6,785 nucleotides of DNA, taken from an uncultured Opitutales bacterium (GTDB lineage Bacteria; Verrucomicrobiota; Verrucomicrobiia; Opitutales; UBA2995). Below the pieces are notes generated by a model that was given only the letters and a program-made list of their open reading frames with translations, made no database searches and was not told the origin of the DNA. Position numbers and translations under genes: made by a program. Location of the stretch: contig CALGUT010000528.1 in assembly GCA_937920335.1 (NCBI GenBank), positions 1 to 6,785 of the forward strand. Reading direction: 5' to 3'. Of the stretch, positions 5,682-6,785 are shown in pieces. Numbering within the stretch: position 1 is the first letter of the stretch; each line of letters starts with the position of its first letter.

Positions 5682-6785
5682 TTAGGGTTTTTCTAGTCGC
5701 CAATCTTTGGGTGCAACAAATCCTTCTCGTCCCACCCAAAAATGAGTGATGCCATTGTCAGGTTGCAGTCGTCGGTGGGTTATAAGCTTTTCCGCCAACA
5801 CCTTTACAACTTCGGGGTATTTACCGGCCAGGTTGGTCGTCTCATTCAGGTCACCCGGTATTTTGTATAAAAATACCTCATGCTTATCGGTAAGTCCATT
5901 TCGTCGCAGATCAAAGCCTTCGATCACCAACTTCCAGTCTTCGGTCTTTAGGCCATACTTTTCCTGATCCTGACCGGATTGACCATGATACGAATACCAA
6001 TTCCGCTCCGGAAAACCCGATTGTTTTCCGGCGAGTAATGACACCAAACTGATACCATCCAACTCTCGACCTGGCACCACTCCGTCTTGCGGATCCGCGC
6101 CTGCACTTTCGAGCAAGGTTGGAAACACGTCAATATAACCGATCGTATTTTCAATCACCCGACTTCCTTTCCAGCCAGCAGGCCAGCGTACGCAGGCCAC
6201 TACACGGATTCCGCCTTCGAAGGTCGTCAGTTTACTGCCATTCAGGGGCGCGTTGTGAAGCGGGACTCCAGCGACGCCTCCATTATCACTCACAAACCAC
6301 ACTTGGGTATTCTCTGCTTCGCCACTCTCTTCAATCGCCTGAAGCACCTCACCGACGCCTTCGTCCAAACTCCAGACCATCGCCTTCAACCATTCTTCTT
6401 TCGTCGGTTTCTTTCGAGCAATACCAAATCGATCCAGATCTTCTTGCTTGGCCTGAAACGGGGAGTGAGGCGCATTGAAAGGTATGTAGCAAAAATACGG
6501 AGCCTTATCCTTCGCAGCCATACGAATAAAGTCGGATGCAGCCTCCGCTATCAGGTCAGTCGCATACCCTTCTTTCTTTGTGGGCTCGTAATTGATATGC
6601 CAATCCAATTCCCCTTCCCGCTCGTGGGTAAAATAATCGATCGCGCCATTGTAGTGTCCTTCGAAATGCGTAAATCCGCGAGCCAGCGGATGCCACTTTG
6701 CCTGATGATGCCCAAGATGCCACTTTCCGAATATGCCACGGTGTTTGTAGCCCGCTGCAGCCAGCGCTTCCGGTAGCATACGTTC
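5682..6785 (-). CDS. Arylsulfatase B-like sulfatase, 5' partial (N-terminus beyond right edge)
   Basis: Probable secreted sulfatase of the alkaline-phosphatase superfamily, hydrolysing a sulfate ester on a glycan. The frame is open to the window edge (codons for Glu-Arg precede the first visible Met at 6779), so this is a 3' fragment of about 367 codons ending in TAA; full sulfatases of this type usually have about 450-500. Counting that Met as residue 1, visible motifs are GKWHLGH (Lys19, His21), NAPHSP (His105), VSDNGG (metal ligands Asp165, Asn166) and GSKLTTFEGG (Lys183), followed by the C-terminal subdomain with DWKL and the LYKIPGDLNETTNLA segment. The stretch HYNGAIDYFTH after GKWHLG resembles N-acetylgalactosamine-4-sulfatase (ARSB-type) enzymes; that subfamily placement is from memory of the family. 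The formylglycine motif and signal peptide lie outside the window and could not be checked. The gene ends 17 bases before the next sulfatase, suggesting co-transcription. Substrate unknown. Confidence 0.93.
   Translation of the reverse strand, partial: ERMLPEALAAAGYKHRGIFGKWHLGHHQAKWHPLARGFTHFEGHYNGAIDYFTHEREGELDWHINYEPTKKEGYATDLIAEAASDFIRMAAKDKAPYFCYIPFNAPHSPFQAKQEDLDRFGIARKKPTKEEWLKAMVWSLDEGVGEVLQAIEESGEAENTQVWFVSDNGGVAGVPLHNAPLNGSKLTTFEGGIRVVACVRWPAGWKGSRVIENTIGYIDVFPTLLESAGADPQDGVVPGRELDGISLVSLLAGKQSGFPERNWYSYHGQSGQDQEKYGLKTEDWKLVIEGFDLRRNGLTDKHEVFLYKIPGDLNETTNLAGKYPEVVKVLAEKLITHRRLQPDNGITHFWVGREGFVAPKDWRLEKP

Noticed and set aside
5665..5739. N-terminal extension of the lipoprotein sulfatase from a TTG start
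   Set aside because: It would overlap the upstream gene and put 25 mostly polar residues before a clear lipoprotein signal peptide.
1284..5749. Many plus-strand open frames of 60-130 codons, for example 3735-4067 and 4936-5325
   Set aside because: They lie opposite strongly supported sulfatase and cytochrome genes, have no recognisable domains, and their composition is what antisense frames of real genes give.
6087..6776. A 229-codon plus-strand open frame
   Set aside because: It lies fully opposite the ARSB-like sulfatase, whose motifs are clear. The plus-strand product is rich in Arg, Ser and Phe with no family resemblance or signal.
1..6785. Recent tandem duplication of sulfatase genes
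   Set aside because: Outside short catalytic motifs the three proteins differ in sequence, spacing of motifs and N-terminal signals.
1..6785. CRISPR arrays, tRNA/rRNA genes, transposases, attachment sites or phage genes
   Set aside because: No regularly spaced repeats, cloverleaf-like sequence, terminal inverted repeats or mobile-element proteins were seen; nearly all the DNA is coding.

Overview
The window looks like part of a sulfated-polysaccharide degradation locus from a bacterium of the Planctomycetota-Verrucomicrobiota (PVC) group, probably aquatic or marine. The main lineage clue is a large secreted protein that joins a sorbosone/glucose-dehydrogenase-like beta-propeller, a HEAT-like helical middle and a C-terminal CxxCH cytochrome domain. 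That architecture is typical of the Pirellula/Verrucomicrobium-type haem proteins. The clustering of several unlike sulfatases and the general lack of good Shine-Dalgarno sequences fit the same group. Phylum or genus cannot be decided from this sequence alone.

All recognisable genes lie on the minus strand and are read from high to low coordinates. In transcription order they are: (A) an arylsulfatase B-like sulfatase whose 5' end lies outside the window (6785 down to 5682); (B) a complete lipoprotein sulfatase with a C-A-P-T-R active-site motif (5664 to 4153), 17 bases after A; (C) the complete 1006-residue PVC-type cytochrome/propeller protein (4055 to 1035), after a 97-base gap; (D) a third sulfatase with a C-A-P-S-R motif and a Sec signal peptide (1042 down to the left edge, 3' end missing), whose start overlaps the end of C by 8 bases. 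The short spacing suggests one operon running across both window edges, with the 97-base gap as the only place for an internal promoter or processing site. No terminator, RNA gene, mobile element, CRISPR array or convincing plus-strand gene was seen.

Together the genes encode exported enzymes. Three sulfatases of different subtypes would remove sulfate from different positions or sugars of one or more sulfated glycans. The haem protein may oxidise a sugar or aldehyde released by that process and pass electrons to the respiratory chain, but that link is inference from gene order and domain content. No glycoside hydrolase, lyase, SusC/D-type transporter, regulator or formylglycine-generating enzyme is in the window, so the glycan cannot be named.
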